A DNA stretch of 64,000 nucleotides from Roseiarcus sp963835215 (GCA_963835215.1 CAWIES010000002.1:62001-126000); one strand, 5' to 3'. Shown: positions 54,193 to 62,777, counted from the stretch's first letter. The notes: generated from the sequence alone by a model not told the origin. Numbers and translations are program-made.

Positions 54193-55104
54193 ATGGCAAA
54201 AGGCGATCCGCCCTGGGACGCGCTACGCAGCTTCGGCGAAGTGATGCGTGACGGCAGTCTGTCGGGGGCGGCGCGCCGGCTTGGGCTGAGCCAACCGACC
54301 GTCGGGCGCCACGTCGATGCGCTTGAGGCGTCCTTCGGCGTCGTGCTGTTCGCCCGCTCCCCGCGCGGGCTGGCGCCGACCCAGGCCGCGCTCGACCTCG
54401 CGCCCCATGTCGCGGCAATGACCGTCGCAGCGAATGCGGCCCAGCGCGCCACCTCGGGCGAAGCGGGGCAAGACCGCGGAATCGTCCGAGTGACGGCGAG
54501 CCATGTCATCGGCTGCGAGGTGTTGCCGCAGATTCTCGCCGCCTTCACGGCGGCGCATCCGGGAATCACACTGGAGCTGGCGCTCAACGATCGCAACGAG
54601 GACCTCGCGCGGCGCGAGGCCGACATCGCGGTGCGCATGGTGCGTCCGACCCAGAGCGCGCTGGTGGCGCGCCGCCTCGGGCGCACGTCGATCGGCCTGT
54701 TCGCTCATCGCGACTATCTGGCGCGGCGCGGAACGCCGTGCGCCCTCGCCGATCTCGCTGGCCACAGTCTGATCGGCTTCGATCGCGACGACAGCGCCCT
54801 TCGCGCGGTCGGGGGAGCGCCGCCGCCGTTCTCGCCCGAGTGGTTCCGCTTTCGTTGCGACAGCGATCTCGCGCAGATCGCGGCGATCCGCGCCGGCGTC
54901 GGCATTGGCGGCTGCCAGGAGGGGATCGCGCGGCGCACGCCAGAGCTCGTTGCCGTGCTGCCCGGCGCGCTGCGCTTCGGGCTCGACGTGTGGCTGGCGA
55001 TGCACGAGGACCTGAAGCCGAGCCGCCGCGTTCGGCTGCTCTATGATTGGCTCGCCGCGGGCCTGACAGACTATTTGCGCGCTGGCGCGCCTCTGGCCTC
55101 GTAG
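54193..55104 (+). CDS. LysR-family transcriptional regulator
   Basis: 303 residues. Helix-turn-helix: WDALRSFGEVMRDGSLSGAARRLGLSQPTVGRHVDALEASFGVVLFARSPRGLAPT. The effector domain starts RGIVRVTASHVIGCEVLPQILAAFTAAHPGI and has LARREADIAVRM, GLFAHRDYLARRG and AIRAGVGIGGCQEGIA. It is divergent, with a 94-base gap, from the DUF4260 and lactonase-like genes, the usual target arrangement. Confidence 0.9.
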   Translation: MAKGDPPWDALRSFGEVMRDGSLSGAARRLGLSQPTVGRHVDALEASFGVVLFARSPRGLAPTQAALDLAPHVAAMTVAANAAQRATSGEAGQDRGIVRVTASHVIGCEVLPQILAAFTAAHPGITLELALNDRNEDLARREADIAVRMVRPTQSALVARRLGRTSIGLFAHRDYLARRGTPCALADLAGHSLIGFDRDDSALRAVGGAPPPFSPEWFRFRCDSDLAQIAAIRAGVGIGGCQEGIARRTPELVAVLPGALRFGLDVWLAMHEDLKPSRRVRLLYDWLAAGLTDYLRAGAPLAS

Positions 55105-55134
55105 CGCGGTTTCAATTCAGCGCGCCGCAGGGCC

Positions 55135-56022
55135 TCACAGCGAGATCCAGGTCGATGGGATGATATCGCTCTGATCGATCGTCGGCGTCGCGAACCAAAC
55201 CGCTGGCGCGATCACCTTTTTATCGCGCGAGGCGTTGAGCCACGCCCCCCACCAACTAAACGTGCTGTTGGCGATGATGTGATGGCGGCAATTCGCCATG
55301 AGATGCAGATCCTCGAAATCCTTGCCGTCATCGCCGGGCTCGACGAATACGCGCGGCCAGTTTTCGGGCAGATTGGCGCGCGCCCACGTGGGATCGTCGC
55401 TAAAGACGAAGAATTGCGGCGCGGGGACAATTTCGGCGATCATCGCCATCGCGCGTTGATACCACTCGAGTGAACACAATCTGAAGAGCTCGCCGCTTTG
55501 GGCGAGCTCGACATAGTCGCCGCGCCTCACATGGAGCGAGACGCTCGAAGAACCGGCGCGCCCGATCGATTTGAGCAATTCGCGGCGCCGTTCCCCAATC
55601 GGCTCGCGTAGCTGGAATTGTTGGCGAATCAAGCCGTCGACATCCGAGAAATAGCGCTCCGTCTGCCAATAGCCGTCGAGGTAGACGGGGGCGGCGAGCT
55701 TGAGGATGCCCTCGTCGAATTGCCAAAACCTTTCCCTGACGTAGTGCCGCCTTCTCATCGACGCGATCCTTCGCGCGCGTCGGTACTGAGGGTTCAGGTA
55801 GCGAAACGGCGACAGCTTGAGGCTTTCTACGCTGGGAGTACTCAATGTCGTCGCGGCGATCGAAAACGCGTTCAGCTGATACTTTCGACTATGGTCAGAG
55901 AGATAGGCCGACGAATCGAAGATCAACCTGACTTTATTTTCGTGGGCCAAGCGCACGCCCAACGCCGCCATGAACAGCTGATTGCCCAGCCCGTGGCGAA
56001 TATTCATGCAGACATAGGTCAT
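55135..56022 (-). CDS. Alpha-1,2-fucosyltransferase-like glycosyltransferase (GT11)
   Basis: 295 residues from ATG 56022 (no strong ribosome site; ATG 56094 is an alternative). GT11 motifs in order: GLGNQLFMAALGVRLAHEN near the N-terminus, VSLHVRRGDYVELAQ (GDP-fucose binding), FVFSDDPTWARANLP, and DLHLMANCRHHIIANSTFSWWGAWLN. It probably adds fucose to a surface polysaccharide. The GDP-L-fucose synthase gene is divergent at 56289, which fits the donor. Confidence 0.87.
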   Translation of the reverse strand: MTYVCMNIRHGLGNQLFMAALGVRLAHENKVRLIFDSSAYLSDHSRKYQLNAFSIAATTLSTPSVESLKLSPFRYLNPQYRRARRIASMRRRHYVRERFWQFDEGILKLAAPVYLDGYWQTERYFSDVDGLIRQQFQLREPIGERRRELLKSIGRAGSSSVSLHVRRGDYVELAQSGELFRLCSLEWYQRAMAMIAEIVPAPQFFVFSDDPTWARANLPENWPRVFVEPGDDGKDFEDLHLMANCRHHIIANSTFSWWGAWLNASRDKKVIAPAVWFATPTIDQSDIIPSTWISL

Positions 56023-56288
56023 GCGGAGCTGGCCCGAGAGAAAGCAGACGATGTGACTGCGGCCCTCATTCGCCAGGAGCGCCGCCGACACCATACCGCA
56101 ACGGGCTCGCGGCGCTATGGCTGGCCGGCGGAGAATCAACCTTGCCGGGGCGGGAAAAGCACAGCAGATTTTCCGCCGCGGCCGGGCGACCGGGGATTTG
56201 TCGCTCCGACAGTTCTGGCGACGGACCAATCCGTGACCGCGACGAACGATGGGCGCGTTCACAGCGTCTACAGTGCAGAGGGGCGTCG

Positions 56289-57251
56289 GTGACAGAAGAG
56301 ATATTCTCGTTGGCCGGCAAGCGGGTCTGGGTGGCTGGCCATCGCGGCATGGTCGGATCGGCGCTGATGCGCCGGCTCGCGCAAGAGGATTGCGAACTGC
56401 TGACCGTGGAGCGCGGCCGAGTCGATCTGCGCGATCAACCTCGGGTGAGCGCGTGGATGCGGGAAGCGCGACCGAACCTCGTCTTCCTGGCCGCCGCCAG
56501 GGTCGGCGGCATCCTCGCCAACGACACTTACCCGGCGGATTTTCTCTACGACAACCTGATGATCGGGGCCAACGTCATTCGCGCCGCGTTTGAAATCGGC
56601 GTCGATAAATTGGTCTTCCTCAGTTCGTCCTGCGTCTACCCAAAATTCGCGCCTCAGCCGATCGAGGAAGACGCGCTGCTGACCGGCCCGCTCGAGCCGA
56701 CCAACGAATGGTACGCCATCGCCAAGATCGCCGGACTCAAACTCTGCCAAGCCTACCGCAGGCAGCACGGCGTCGATTTCATCTCGGCGATGCCGACCAA
56801 TCTCTACGGGCCAGGCGACAATTTCGCGGCGAATTCGAGCCACGTCCTGCCGGCGCTGGTTCGCAAGGCTCACGACGCCAAAGCGGCGGGGGCGAGCGCG
56901 TTCACCATCTGGGGGACGGGCGCGCCGCGACGGGAGTTCCTCCATGTCGATGATTGCGCCGGCGCGCTGGTTCATCTGGCGAAGCATTATTCCAGTGACG
57001 GTCCCGTGAATGTCGGGTCGGGAGCCGACGTGACGATCCTTGAATTGGCGCAGCTGGTCGCGGCGGCGACCGGCTTTGCCGGGCGAATCGAGCGCGATCC
57101 GGCCAAGCCGGACGGCACGCCGAGGAAGCTGCTGGACTCGCGCAAGATCCGCGCGATGGGATGGGCGCCCTCGGTCCCGCTGCCGGAGGGAATCGCGTCC
57201 CTCTACCAGTGGTTCAAAGAGAATGAGGGGATCGCGCGCGGCGCGGCGTGA
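56289..57251 (+). CDS. fcl: GDP-L-fucose synthase
   Basis: 320 residues from GTG 56289. The NADP loop reads VWVAGHRGMVGSALMRRLAQED. LSSSCVYPKFAPQPIEEDALLTGPLEPTNEWYAIAKIAGLKLCQAYRRQ carries the Ser-Cys and Tyr-x3-Lys catalytic residues diagnostic of this epimerase-reductase. MPTNLYGPGDNF and REFLHVDDCAGAL follow. It makes GDP-L-fucose from the 4-keto-6-deoxy-mannose form. GDP-mannose dehydratase (gmd) is not in the window. Confidence 0.94.
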   Translation: MTEEIFSLAGKRVWVAGHRGMVGSALMRRLAQEDCELLTVERGRVDLRDQPRVSAWMREARPNLVFLAAARVGGILANDTYPADFLYDNLMIGANVIRAAFEIGVDKLVFLSSSCVYPKFAPQPIEEDALLTGPLEPTNEWYAIAKIAGLKLCQAYRRQHGVDFISAMPTNLYGPGDNFAANSSHVLPALVRKAHDAKAAGASAFTIWGTGAPRREFLHVDDCAGALVHLAKHYSSDGPVNVGSGADVTILELAQLVAAATGFAGRIERDPAKPDGTPRKLLDSRKIRAMGWAPSVPLPEGIASLYQWFKENEGIARGAA

Positions 57252-57257
57252 TCGGGC

Positions 57258-57854
57258 TCAGAAATCCTCGCTCGCCGCCGCCTCGCCCTTGACCTCGTAG
57301 CGCATGATCAGCGGCGCTTGGGCGAGCGCGAAGACGAGGGTCAGCGGCAGGAAGCCGAAGGTCTTGAAGTTCACCCACATGTCGGTCGTCTGGGTGCGCC
57401 AGACGAGCTCGTTGAGCGCCGCAAGCGCCAGAAAGAAGAACGCCCAGCGCCAGGTCAACTTGCGCCAACCCTCCTCGGTGACGGTGAGCGCGCCGTCAAA
57501 CATGATCTTGAGCAGCGGCTTCTTCAGCGCAAGGCCAACGAACAGCGCCGCGCCGAACAGCAGATAGAGCGCGGTCGGCTTGATCTTGATCAGCGTCTCG
57601 TCGTGCAGAACGAGGGTCAGCGAGCCGAACAGGACGACGATGACCGCCGTGACCAGTGGCATGATCGGAATGCGGCGCAGCATCGTCCACGAGACGACCA
57701 GCGTCGCCAACACGCCAGCCATCAGCACGCCGGTCGCAGCGAAAATACCGATGCGCGAGTAGACGACAAAGAACAAAGCCAGCGGCCCCAGTTCGAGGGC
57801 GAACTTGAGCCAGGGATGGAGCGCTTTGGGCGGCGGCGTGTCTGTCGAGGTCAT
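57258..57854 (-). CDS. yciB: Inner-membrane septation protein A homologue (YciB/IspA family)
   Basis: 198 residues from ATG 57854. Five or six membrane segments with the family pattern KFALELGPLALFFVVYSRIGIFAATGVLMAGVLATLVVSW, GSLTLVLHDETLIKIKPTALYLLFGAALFVG and FDGALTVTEEGWRKLTWRWAFFFLALAALNELVWR. It is needed for normal cell envelope and division in other bacteria. In many Rhizobiales it follows ftsY, as here (ftsY at 58076-59119, same strand), though repeats separate them. Confidence 0.92.
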   Translation of the reverse strand: MTSTDTPPPKALHPWLKFALELGPLALFFVVYSRIGIFAATGVLMAGVLATLVVSWTMLRRIPIMPLVTAVIVVLFGSLTLVLHDETLIKIKPTALYLLFGAALFVGLALKKPLLKIMFDGALTVTEEGWRKLTWRWAFFFLALAALNELVWRTQTTDMWVNFKTFGFLPLTLVFALAQAPLIMRYEVKGEAAASEDF

Positions 57855-57883
57855 GGGCTCTCTTATCACAAAGGCGCGGCGGC

Positions 57884-57926
57884 CCTCATCCTTCGAGACG
57901 CCGCTTCGCGGCTCCTCACGATGAGG
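57884..57926. repeat. Dispersed palindromic repeat, copy 1
   Basis: On the minus strand: CCTCATCGTGAGGAGCCGC, GAAGCGGCGTCTCGAAGGATGAGG. It folds into a long hairpin with CCTCATC/GATGAGG ends. Same family as the copies at 57944-58053 and 59155-59200, and a form common in Rhizobiales genomes. Confidence 0.85.
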
Positions 57927-57943
57927 GGAAATGCAATTCCGAA

Positions 57944-58053
57944 ATCATCATCCTGAGGAGCGCCGCATTGATCTCGGGCTTACCCGAGATCGACATTGCA
58001 AATGCCCAAGTCGGGCAGGCCCGACTTGGGTCGGCGTGCCTCGAAGGACGAGG
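57944..58053. repeat. Dispersed palindromic repeat, copy 2, with two nested hairpins
   Basis: The outer arms (CATCATCCTGAGGAGCGCC ... GCCTCGAAGGACGAGG) match copies 1 and 3. Between them are two further perfect hairpins: ATCTCGGG-CTTA-CCCGAGAT (57971-57990) and CCCAAGTCGGGC-AG-GCCC..., 12-base arms, at 58005-58030. It is 23 bases after the ftsY stop, downstream in the transcription direction. Confidence 0.8.
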
Positions 58054-58075
58054 ATTTCGCCGGCGGCGCGACCCC

Positions 58076-59119
58076 TCATCCCTCTACCCGCTCGACGCCC
58101 GCAATCGCCGCAGCGAAATCGGCGGCGGTGAAGGGTTCGAGATCGTCGATGCCCTCGCCAACGCCAATAAAATGGACCGGCAGGCCGAATTTTTCGGCGA
58201 TGGCGACGAGAATGCCGCCGCGCGCCGTGCCGTCGAGCTTGGTCATCACGAGGCCAGTGACGCCGGCCATGCGCCCGAAAGTCTCGACCTGACCGAGCGC
58301 GTTCTGCCCGACGGTCGCATCGAGCACCAGCAGCGTCGCGTGCGGCGCCTCGGCGTCGACCTTCTTGATCACGCGGATGACTTTTTCGAGCTCGCTCATC
58401 AACTCGGCGCGGTTTTGCAGCCGCCCGGCGGTGTCGATCAGCAGCACGTCGCTGGCCGACGCCTTGGCGCGGTTCAGCGCGTCGAACACCAGCCCGGCCG
58501 CGTCGCCGCCCTGGTCGCGGGCGACGAGATCGGCGCCGGCGCGCGCGGCCCAGATGCGCAATTGCTCGGTCGCCGCGGCGCGGAACGTGTCGCCGGCCGC
58601 GAGCGTCACCTTGAGCCCATCGGCGGCGAATTTTGCCGCGAGCTTGCCGATGGTCGTCGTCTTGCCCGAGCCGTTGACGCCGACGACCAGGATGACGAAC
58701 GGCTTCTCGGCGGGGTCGACCACGAGCGGCAGCGCGACCGGCGCCAGCGCGCGCGCCACCTCCTCGGCGAGGATCGCCTTCACTTCCTCGGGCGCGATCG
58801 TCTTGTCGTAGCGACCGCGCCCGACCGCCTCGCGGATGCGCGTTGCGGCGGCGAGGCCGAGATCGGCCTGGATCAGGATGTCCTCGAGTTCGTCGAGCGC
58901 GGCGGCGTCGAGCTTGCGCTTGGCGAATATGTCGACGACGCCGCGCCCGAGCGCCGAGGACGAGCGCGACAGGCCGGCGGTCAGGCGCGCGAGCCAGCTT
59001 TGGCGGGGCGCCTGCGGCTCGGACGCCGGCGTCGCTTTCGCTTCCGCCGCCTGCGGCTGACCGCCCAGGAGGCGGCGCAACAGGCCGGTTTTCGGCTGGT
59101 CGTCGCCAGAACCGCTCAA
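58076..59119 (-). CDS. ftsY: Signal recognition particle receptor FtsY
   Basis: About 347 residues from TTG 59119 (start tentative, weak ribosome site). N domain: FAKRKLDAAALDELEDILIQADLGLAAATRIREAV. G domain: GVNGSGKTTTIGKLAAKF (G1), AAGDTFRAAATEQL, LLIDTAGRLQNRAELMSELEKVIRVI (G3), TKLDGTARGG (G4) and FIGVGEGIDDLEPF. It targets ribosomes to the inner membrane together with Ffh. The frame open far upstream is antisense to the pseudouridine synthase and is excluded. Confidence 0.95.
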   Translation of the reverse strand: MSGSGDDQPKTGLLRRLLGGQPQAAEAKATPASEPQAPRQSWLARLTAGLSRSSSALGRGVVDIFAKRKLDAAALDELEDILIQADLGLAAATRIREAVGRGRYDKTIAPEEVKAILAEEVARALAPVALPLVVDPAEKPFVILVVGVNGSGKTTTIGKLAAKFAADGLKVTLAAGDTFRAAATEQLRIWAARAGADLVARDQGGDAAGLVFDALNRAKASASDVLLIDTAGRLQNRAELMSELEKVIRVIKKVDAEAPHATLLVLDATVGQNALGQVETFGRMAGVTGLVMTKLDGTARGGILVAIAEKFGLPVHFIGVGEGIDDLEPFTAADFAAAIAGVERVEG

Positions 59120-59154
59120 ACGTTCAATCCTTTCGCGCCTAACGCCAAAGTCGT

Positions 59155-59200
59155 CCTCATCCTGAGGAGCCTGCGCAAGCGGGCGTCTCGAAGGATGAGG
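59155..59200. repeat. Dispersed palindromic repeat, copy 3
   Basis: CCTCATCCTGAGGAGCCTGC, GCAAGCGGGCGTCTCGAAGGATGAGG. It lies in the divergent gap between ftsY and the pseudouridine synthase and has the canonical form of the repeat family. Confidence 0.85.
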
Positions 59201-59278
59201 GAGATCGGAACCCTCGCCGGTCGGACTTGCCCCGTTCCCGCCTTGTCCGCGATCGTCGCGGCCGCTAGCTATCATCCT

Positions 59279-59977
59279 ATGACCCCGGAAGAAACAAGAG
59301 CGCGGCTGCTGTACCGCGACGGGCTGATGCTGGTGATCGACAAGCCGGCCGGCATCGCCGTTCACCGCGGCCCCAAGGGCGGCGCCTGTCTCGAAGATCA
59401 TTTCGACGCGCTGCGCTTTGGCCTGCCGCGCAACCCCGCCCTCGCCCATCGGCTCGATCGCGACACCGCCGGCTGCCTGGTGCTCGGGCGCCACCACAAG
59501 GCGCTGGAAAAGCTCGGCCTGCTGTTCAAGCAGGGCAAGGTCGCCAAGACCTATTGGGCGGTGGTGGTCGGCGCGCCCGATGCCGACGAGGGACTGATCG
59601 ACAAGCCGCTCGGCCGGCTCGACGATAAGATCGGCTGGTGGATGAAGGTCGATCCCGCCGGCCAGCCATCGCAGACCCGCTGGCGGGTGAAGGGGCGCGG
59701 CGAAAGGCGCGGCGTGGACATCGCCTGGCTCGAGTTGCAGCCGCTCACCGGGCGCACCCATCAATTGCGCGTCCACTGCGCCAGCGAGGGCTGGCCGATC
59801 CTTGGCGACCCAATCTATGGCGCGCGCGACGAAACGCCGCTGCAACTGCTCGCCCGCCGGGTCGAGGTCCCGCTCGCCAAGGACCGCCCGCCGATCGCCG
59901 TCGAAGCGCCGGTCCCCGCACATATGCGCGAAATCCTGGCGGCCTGCGGCTTTGCCGGCGAGACCCCGCCACAATGA
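59279..59977 (+). CDS. RluA-family RNA pseudouridine synthase
   Basis: 232 residues from ATG 59279. Core motifs: LVIDKPAGIAVHRGPKGG, LAHRLDRDTAGCLVLGRHHKAL (catalytic Asp in HRLDRDT), KTYWAVVVGAP and ELQPLTGRTHQLRVHCASEGWPILGDPIYG. No S4 domain, so it is of the shorter RluA type. It isomerises uridines in rRNA and/or tRNA; which site cannot be told. Confidence 0.92.
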   Translation: MTPEETRARLLYRDGLMLVIDKPAGIAVHRGPKGGACLEDHFDALRFGLPRNPALAHRLDRDTAGCLVLGRHHKALEKLGLLFKQGKVAKTYWAVVVGAPDADEGLIDKPLGRLDDKIGWWMKVDPAGQPSQTRWRVKGRGERRGVDIAWLELQPLTGRTHQLRVHCASEGWPILGDPIYGARDETPLQLLARRVEVPLAKDRPPIAVEAPVPAHMREILAACGFAGETPPQ

Positions 59978-60007
59978 ATTCAGCCTCGGAACTCAGCCGC
60001 AATCTGA

Positions 60008-60832
60008 CTATTCGGAGTTCGGCGCCGCGTCCGCGGCGTTGACCGAAATGACGCCGTCGATTTCGCTCAATTTGTCGGCGAGTTTGGCGATTGACCGCGC
60101 CCCGCGCAGTTCGAGCGTGACAGTGACCGGCCCCTTGGCGGCGGCGGGTGGGTCTCCTGACGGATCGGCAGGCGCGGGGGACGCGTCGGCGCCCTCTTTC
60201 GCCCGGCTCTTGCCCGATTGTTTGCCGCGACGATCGCGATCCGCTCCGTCTTCACGCTCCACCTGCACGCGGGTGATCGCGAAATCGTGCTGGGTGCACA
60301 GGACAAGAATGTCGCGCAACAGCCCCCGTCCGTCCGCATAGCAAACTTGCAGCGACGAGGGCGCCCAGCGCGACTTGGGCAGCCGACGTTCGATGATTGG
60401 AAAGCCGAAGATCACCAGGAAATTGGCGCCAGTGACGGCGATCGCCAGCAGCGGCAGACCAGCCCCCGCCGCCATGCCGACCGCCGCCGTCACCCAAATT
60501 GTCGCCGCCGTGTTGAGGCCGCGCACGAGGTCCTTGCGCACGAAGATGACGCCGCCGCCGATGAAGCCGATGCCCGACACGATCTGCGCGGCGATGCGCG
60601 AGGGATCGAGAACGATGCGGCCGTCGCTGAGGATGTTGGTGAAGCCGTATTTGGAGACCAGCACGATCAGCGCCGAGCCCATGCCGACCAGCGTGTAGGT
60701 GCGCAGGCCGGCGCTTTTTTGGCCGATCTCGCGCTCGAGGCCGATCAGCGCCGAAAGCAGCAGTGCGAGGCCCAGTTCCGCGAACTGAAGCCAGCCTTGG
60801 CCGATCGGCTCCCCAAATTGCCAGTTCTGCAT
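60008..60832 (-). CDS. MgtC/SapB-family membrane protein with C-terminal ACT-like domain
   Basis: 274 residues. MgtC core: LLLSALIGLEREIGQKSAGLRTYTLVGMGSALIVLVS, AAQIVSGIGFIGGGVIFVRKDLVRGLNTAATIWVTAAVGMAAGAGLPLLAI. The cytoplasmic tail holds a Lys/Asp/Pro-rich linker (about residues 198-228) inside an ACT-like domain (DILVLCTQHDFAITRVQVERED ... VTVTLELRGARSIAKLADKLSEIDGVISV). MgtC proteins help growth at low magnesium and modulate ATP synthase. The linker insertion is unusual. Confidence 0.9.
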   Translation of the reverse strand: MQNWQFGEPIGQGWLQFAELGLALLLSALIGLEREIGQKSAGLRTYTLVGMGSALIVLVSKYGFTNILSDGRIVLDPSRIAAQIVSGIGFIGGGVIFVRKDLVRGLNTAATIWVTAAVGMAAGAGLPLLAIAVTGANFLVIFGFPIIERRLPKSRWAPSSLQVCYADGRGLLRDILVLCTQHDFAITRVQVEREDGADRDRRGKQSGKSRAKEGADASPAPADPSGDPPAAAKGPVTVTLELRGARSIAKLADKLSEIDGVISVNAADAAPNSE

Positions 60833-61337
60833 CGTTTCGTCCGAGGTTGGCGGAACTCAGCCCGCGCCGACCGCAGAATGCGCCGGCACGAGGCGCCGGC
60901 GCGAAGCTGTTGGAGCAACAACGCCACAGCAGGTCAAGCAGCGAACCCATGAACGCCCGGCTTGGGCATCCGGCTCCAAGGATTCTCGCCCCAAGGGCCC
61001 AGAGAGGTGCGGACAGGCTCAGACAAGCTCAGTAACGGAAAGTTGGCACGACATTTGCTATTCTTTTGGGTGAGTCGGGGCGCTTTGCGCGCCCGTCCCT
61101 CCGTTTTGGGGGATATGGCCGGCGCCGACTCGCCGCGATCGCGGGGCTTAAGCGTGGCGTGAGTCAATACGCGCGCCGCTTGCCTCGTCCGGATCGCGTT
61201 CGGCGAGTGCTGTTCAAGCGTGGGCTCCTACGATTGGGAGCCTGGGGAGGATCACGACCTTTGGAAGGCGATCGGCACACGGCCTGATCGCATCGACAGA
61301 CGTCTCGATCGGTCGGCCGCCAACAGGAGCGGTTGAC
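60833..61337. other. 505-base gap with a sigma-54-type promoter
   Basis: Between the leftward MgtC-like gene and the rightward secreted protein. A sigma-54-type promoter stands at 61044-61059. A 15-codon open frame at 61113 with GGGGG ahead of its ATG is too short to call a gene. Nothing else is recognisable. Confidence 0.6.
61044..61059 (+). promoter_or_regulatory. Sigma-54-type (-24/-12) promoter
   Basis: TGGCACG-ACAT-TTGCT matches the sigma-54 consensus TGGCACG-N4-TTGCW exactly, with GG and GC ten bases apart as required. It reads rightward. Transcription would start near 61071, about 265 bases before the secreted-protein gene at 61338. No clear NifA or NtrC activator site was seen upstream. 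Confidence 0.7.
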
Positions 61338-61721
61338 ATGTTGAAAGCTCTCTTGTGCGCAACGTTCGGCGGCGCCCTCGTCTTGGCGCCGCTCCCCACA
61401 GTGCTCGCCCACGACATCTACACCGGCGTGCACGGCAAGAATGGCCAGCTCTGCTGCGGCGGCGATGACTGCGCCGTGACAACCTACCGCGAGCACGCTG
61501 GCGACTTCGAGTTTCTGACCCGCGAGCAGCGCTGGATCGCGATCCCGATGGAGCGCATCACCTTCCTGCCAGTGCCCGGCGATCCGCCGAGCGACAACTC
61601 GCACCGCGCTCACCTGTGCTATCGGTCGGCGTCGGGCGAAGACATGAACGGCCCGTGGTCAGTGAATGTCTTCGACGGCATCTTCCTCTACTGCGCGTTC
61701 ATCCCGCCCGGCTCGACCTGA
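61338..61721 (+). CDS. Small secreted Cys-rich protein, hypothetical
   Basis: 127 residues. A signal peptide (LLCATFGGALVLAPLPTVLAH) is followed by DIYTGVHGKNGQLCCGGDDCAVTTYREHAGDFEFL and later HLCYRSASGEDMNGPW and LYCAFIPPGST. Five Cys in the mature part suggest disulfides or metal binding. The HDIYTG...LCCGGDDC pattern recurs in uncharacterised proteins of Rhizobiales as I recall; function unknown. A sigma-54-type promoter lies about 280 bases upstream. Confidence 0.75.
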   Translation: MLKALLCATFGGALVLAPLPTVLAHDIYTGVHGKNGQLCCGGDDCAVTTYREHAGDFEFLTREQRWIAIPMERITFLPVPGDPPSDNSHRAHLCYRSASGEDMNGPWSVNVFDGIFLYCAFIPPGST

Positions 61722-61751
61722 GCCGCTCGCACAGCGAGTTGTAGCCCCGCG

Positions 61752-62615
61752 TCACGCCGCTTTGCGGAACCGTTCTGCGATCGCGCCGCGGATTGAATCG
61801 GCGAGCGCCTTGGCTTCGGCCGAAGCGCGCCCGGGACTGAAGATCAGGCCCATCCGGGTCGGCGGCAGGCTCGGCATGCCGGCGTCCTCGCTCATCACGC
61901 ACAGATCTTCGCCGACCATGCCCAGCGGCAGCGCAGTCACGGCGAGACCGGCGCGCACGACCGTGATGACGGCGGTGTAGTTCTTGGAAAAGAACAGGCC
62001 GCGGGTGGCGACCGGCCATTCGCGCAGCGCCTCCTCGGTCACTTTGCCCCAGATGCAATTCGGGCTGCCGAGCGCGAGCGGGACCGGCGCGCCGTCCGGC
62101 GGCTTGAAGCGCGGGGAGGCGACCCAGACCAACGGCTCCTCGCGCACCAGCTCGAAGCCGTGCAGATCTTCGTGGTCGGTGACCAGCGCGAGTTCGATCG
62201 CGCCTGCGTGGACCTGCGCGGTCAGCTCGACCGAATTCTCGCACACGACCGAGACCGTGACCAAGGGCTGGCGGCGATTGAAGATCGTCAGGATGTCGGC
62301 AAGAAACGCTTCGGCGTAATCGTCGGGGATGCCCAGCCGGACCGAGCCGCGCAGCCCCTTGCGCGACAGCGCCGCCATCGCGCCGGCTTCGACCTGGATC
62401 ATGCGGCGGGCGTAATCGATCAGCCGCTCGCCCTCCTCGGTCAGCCGCGCCGCGCGCCCCTGTTTGACGAACAGGGCGCAGCCGAGCTGCTCCTCGAGGC
62501 GGCGGATGTGCATCGAAACCGCCGATTGGGTCTTGTGGACCCGCTCGCCGGCCCGGGTGAAGGAGCCGGTGTCGACGATGGCGAGAAAGGAGCGGAGCTG
62601 GTCGGTGTCGAGCAT
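61752..62615 (-). CDS. LysR-family transcriptional regulator
   Basis: 287 residues from ATG 62615. Helix-turn-helix: DQLRSFLAIVDTGSFTRAGERVHKTQSAVSMHIRRLEEQLGCALFVKQGRAARLTEEGERLIDYAR. Effector domain: RGSVRLGIPDDYAEAFLADILTIFNRRQPLVTVSVVCENS and GLAVTALPLGMVGEDLCVM. It is divergent from the DUF1127 gene (162-base gap), a pairing frequent in Rhizobiales, so that gene may be its target. Confidence 0.9.
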   Translation of the reverse strand: MLDTDQLRSFLAIVDTGSFTRAGERVHKTQSAVSMHIRRLEEQLGCALFVKQGRAARLTEEGERLIDYARRMIQVEAGAMAALSRKGLRGSVRLGIPDDYAEAFLADILTIFNRRQPLVTVSVVCENSVELTAQVHAGAIELALVTDHEDLHGFELVREEPLVWVASPRFKPPDGAPVPLALGSPNCIWGKVTEEALREWPVATRGLFFSKNYTAVITVVRAGLAVTALPLGMVGEDLCVMSEDAGMPSLPPTRMGLIFSPGRASAEAKALADSIRGAIAERFRKAA

Positions 62616-62777
62616 AGCGATCGATCCGTATCTGTGATGGATAACCCTACAAACATTCGTTGGACCGATCAATGGAAAATCGGCATATTTGCGGGTGTTA
62701 GAGAGATTTCAGCGTTCGCGGCGCGGTTCTGAGCCGCTGGCGAGCGCCGATGTCTTCCCCAAGCGGAGGATACTCAC

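Noticed and set aside
60833..61060. Sigma-54 promoter driving the MgtC-like gene
   Set aside because: The promoter points rightward, away from the leftward MgtC-like gene.
61113..61160. Fifteen-codon open frame with a good ribosome site in the sigma-54 leader
   Set aside because: Too short, with no amino-acid pattern that would mark it as a leader peptide; noted only as part of the leader.
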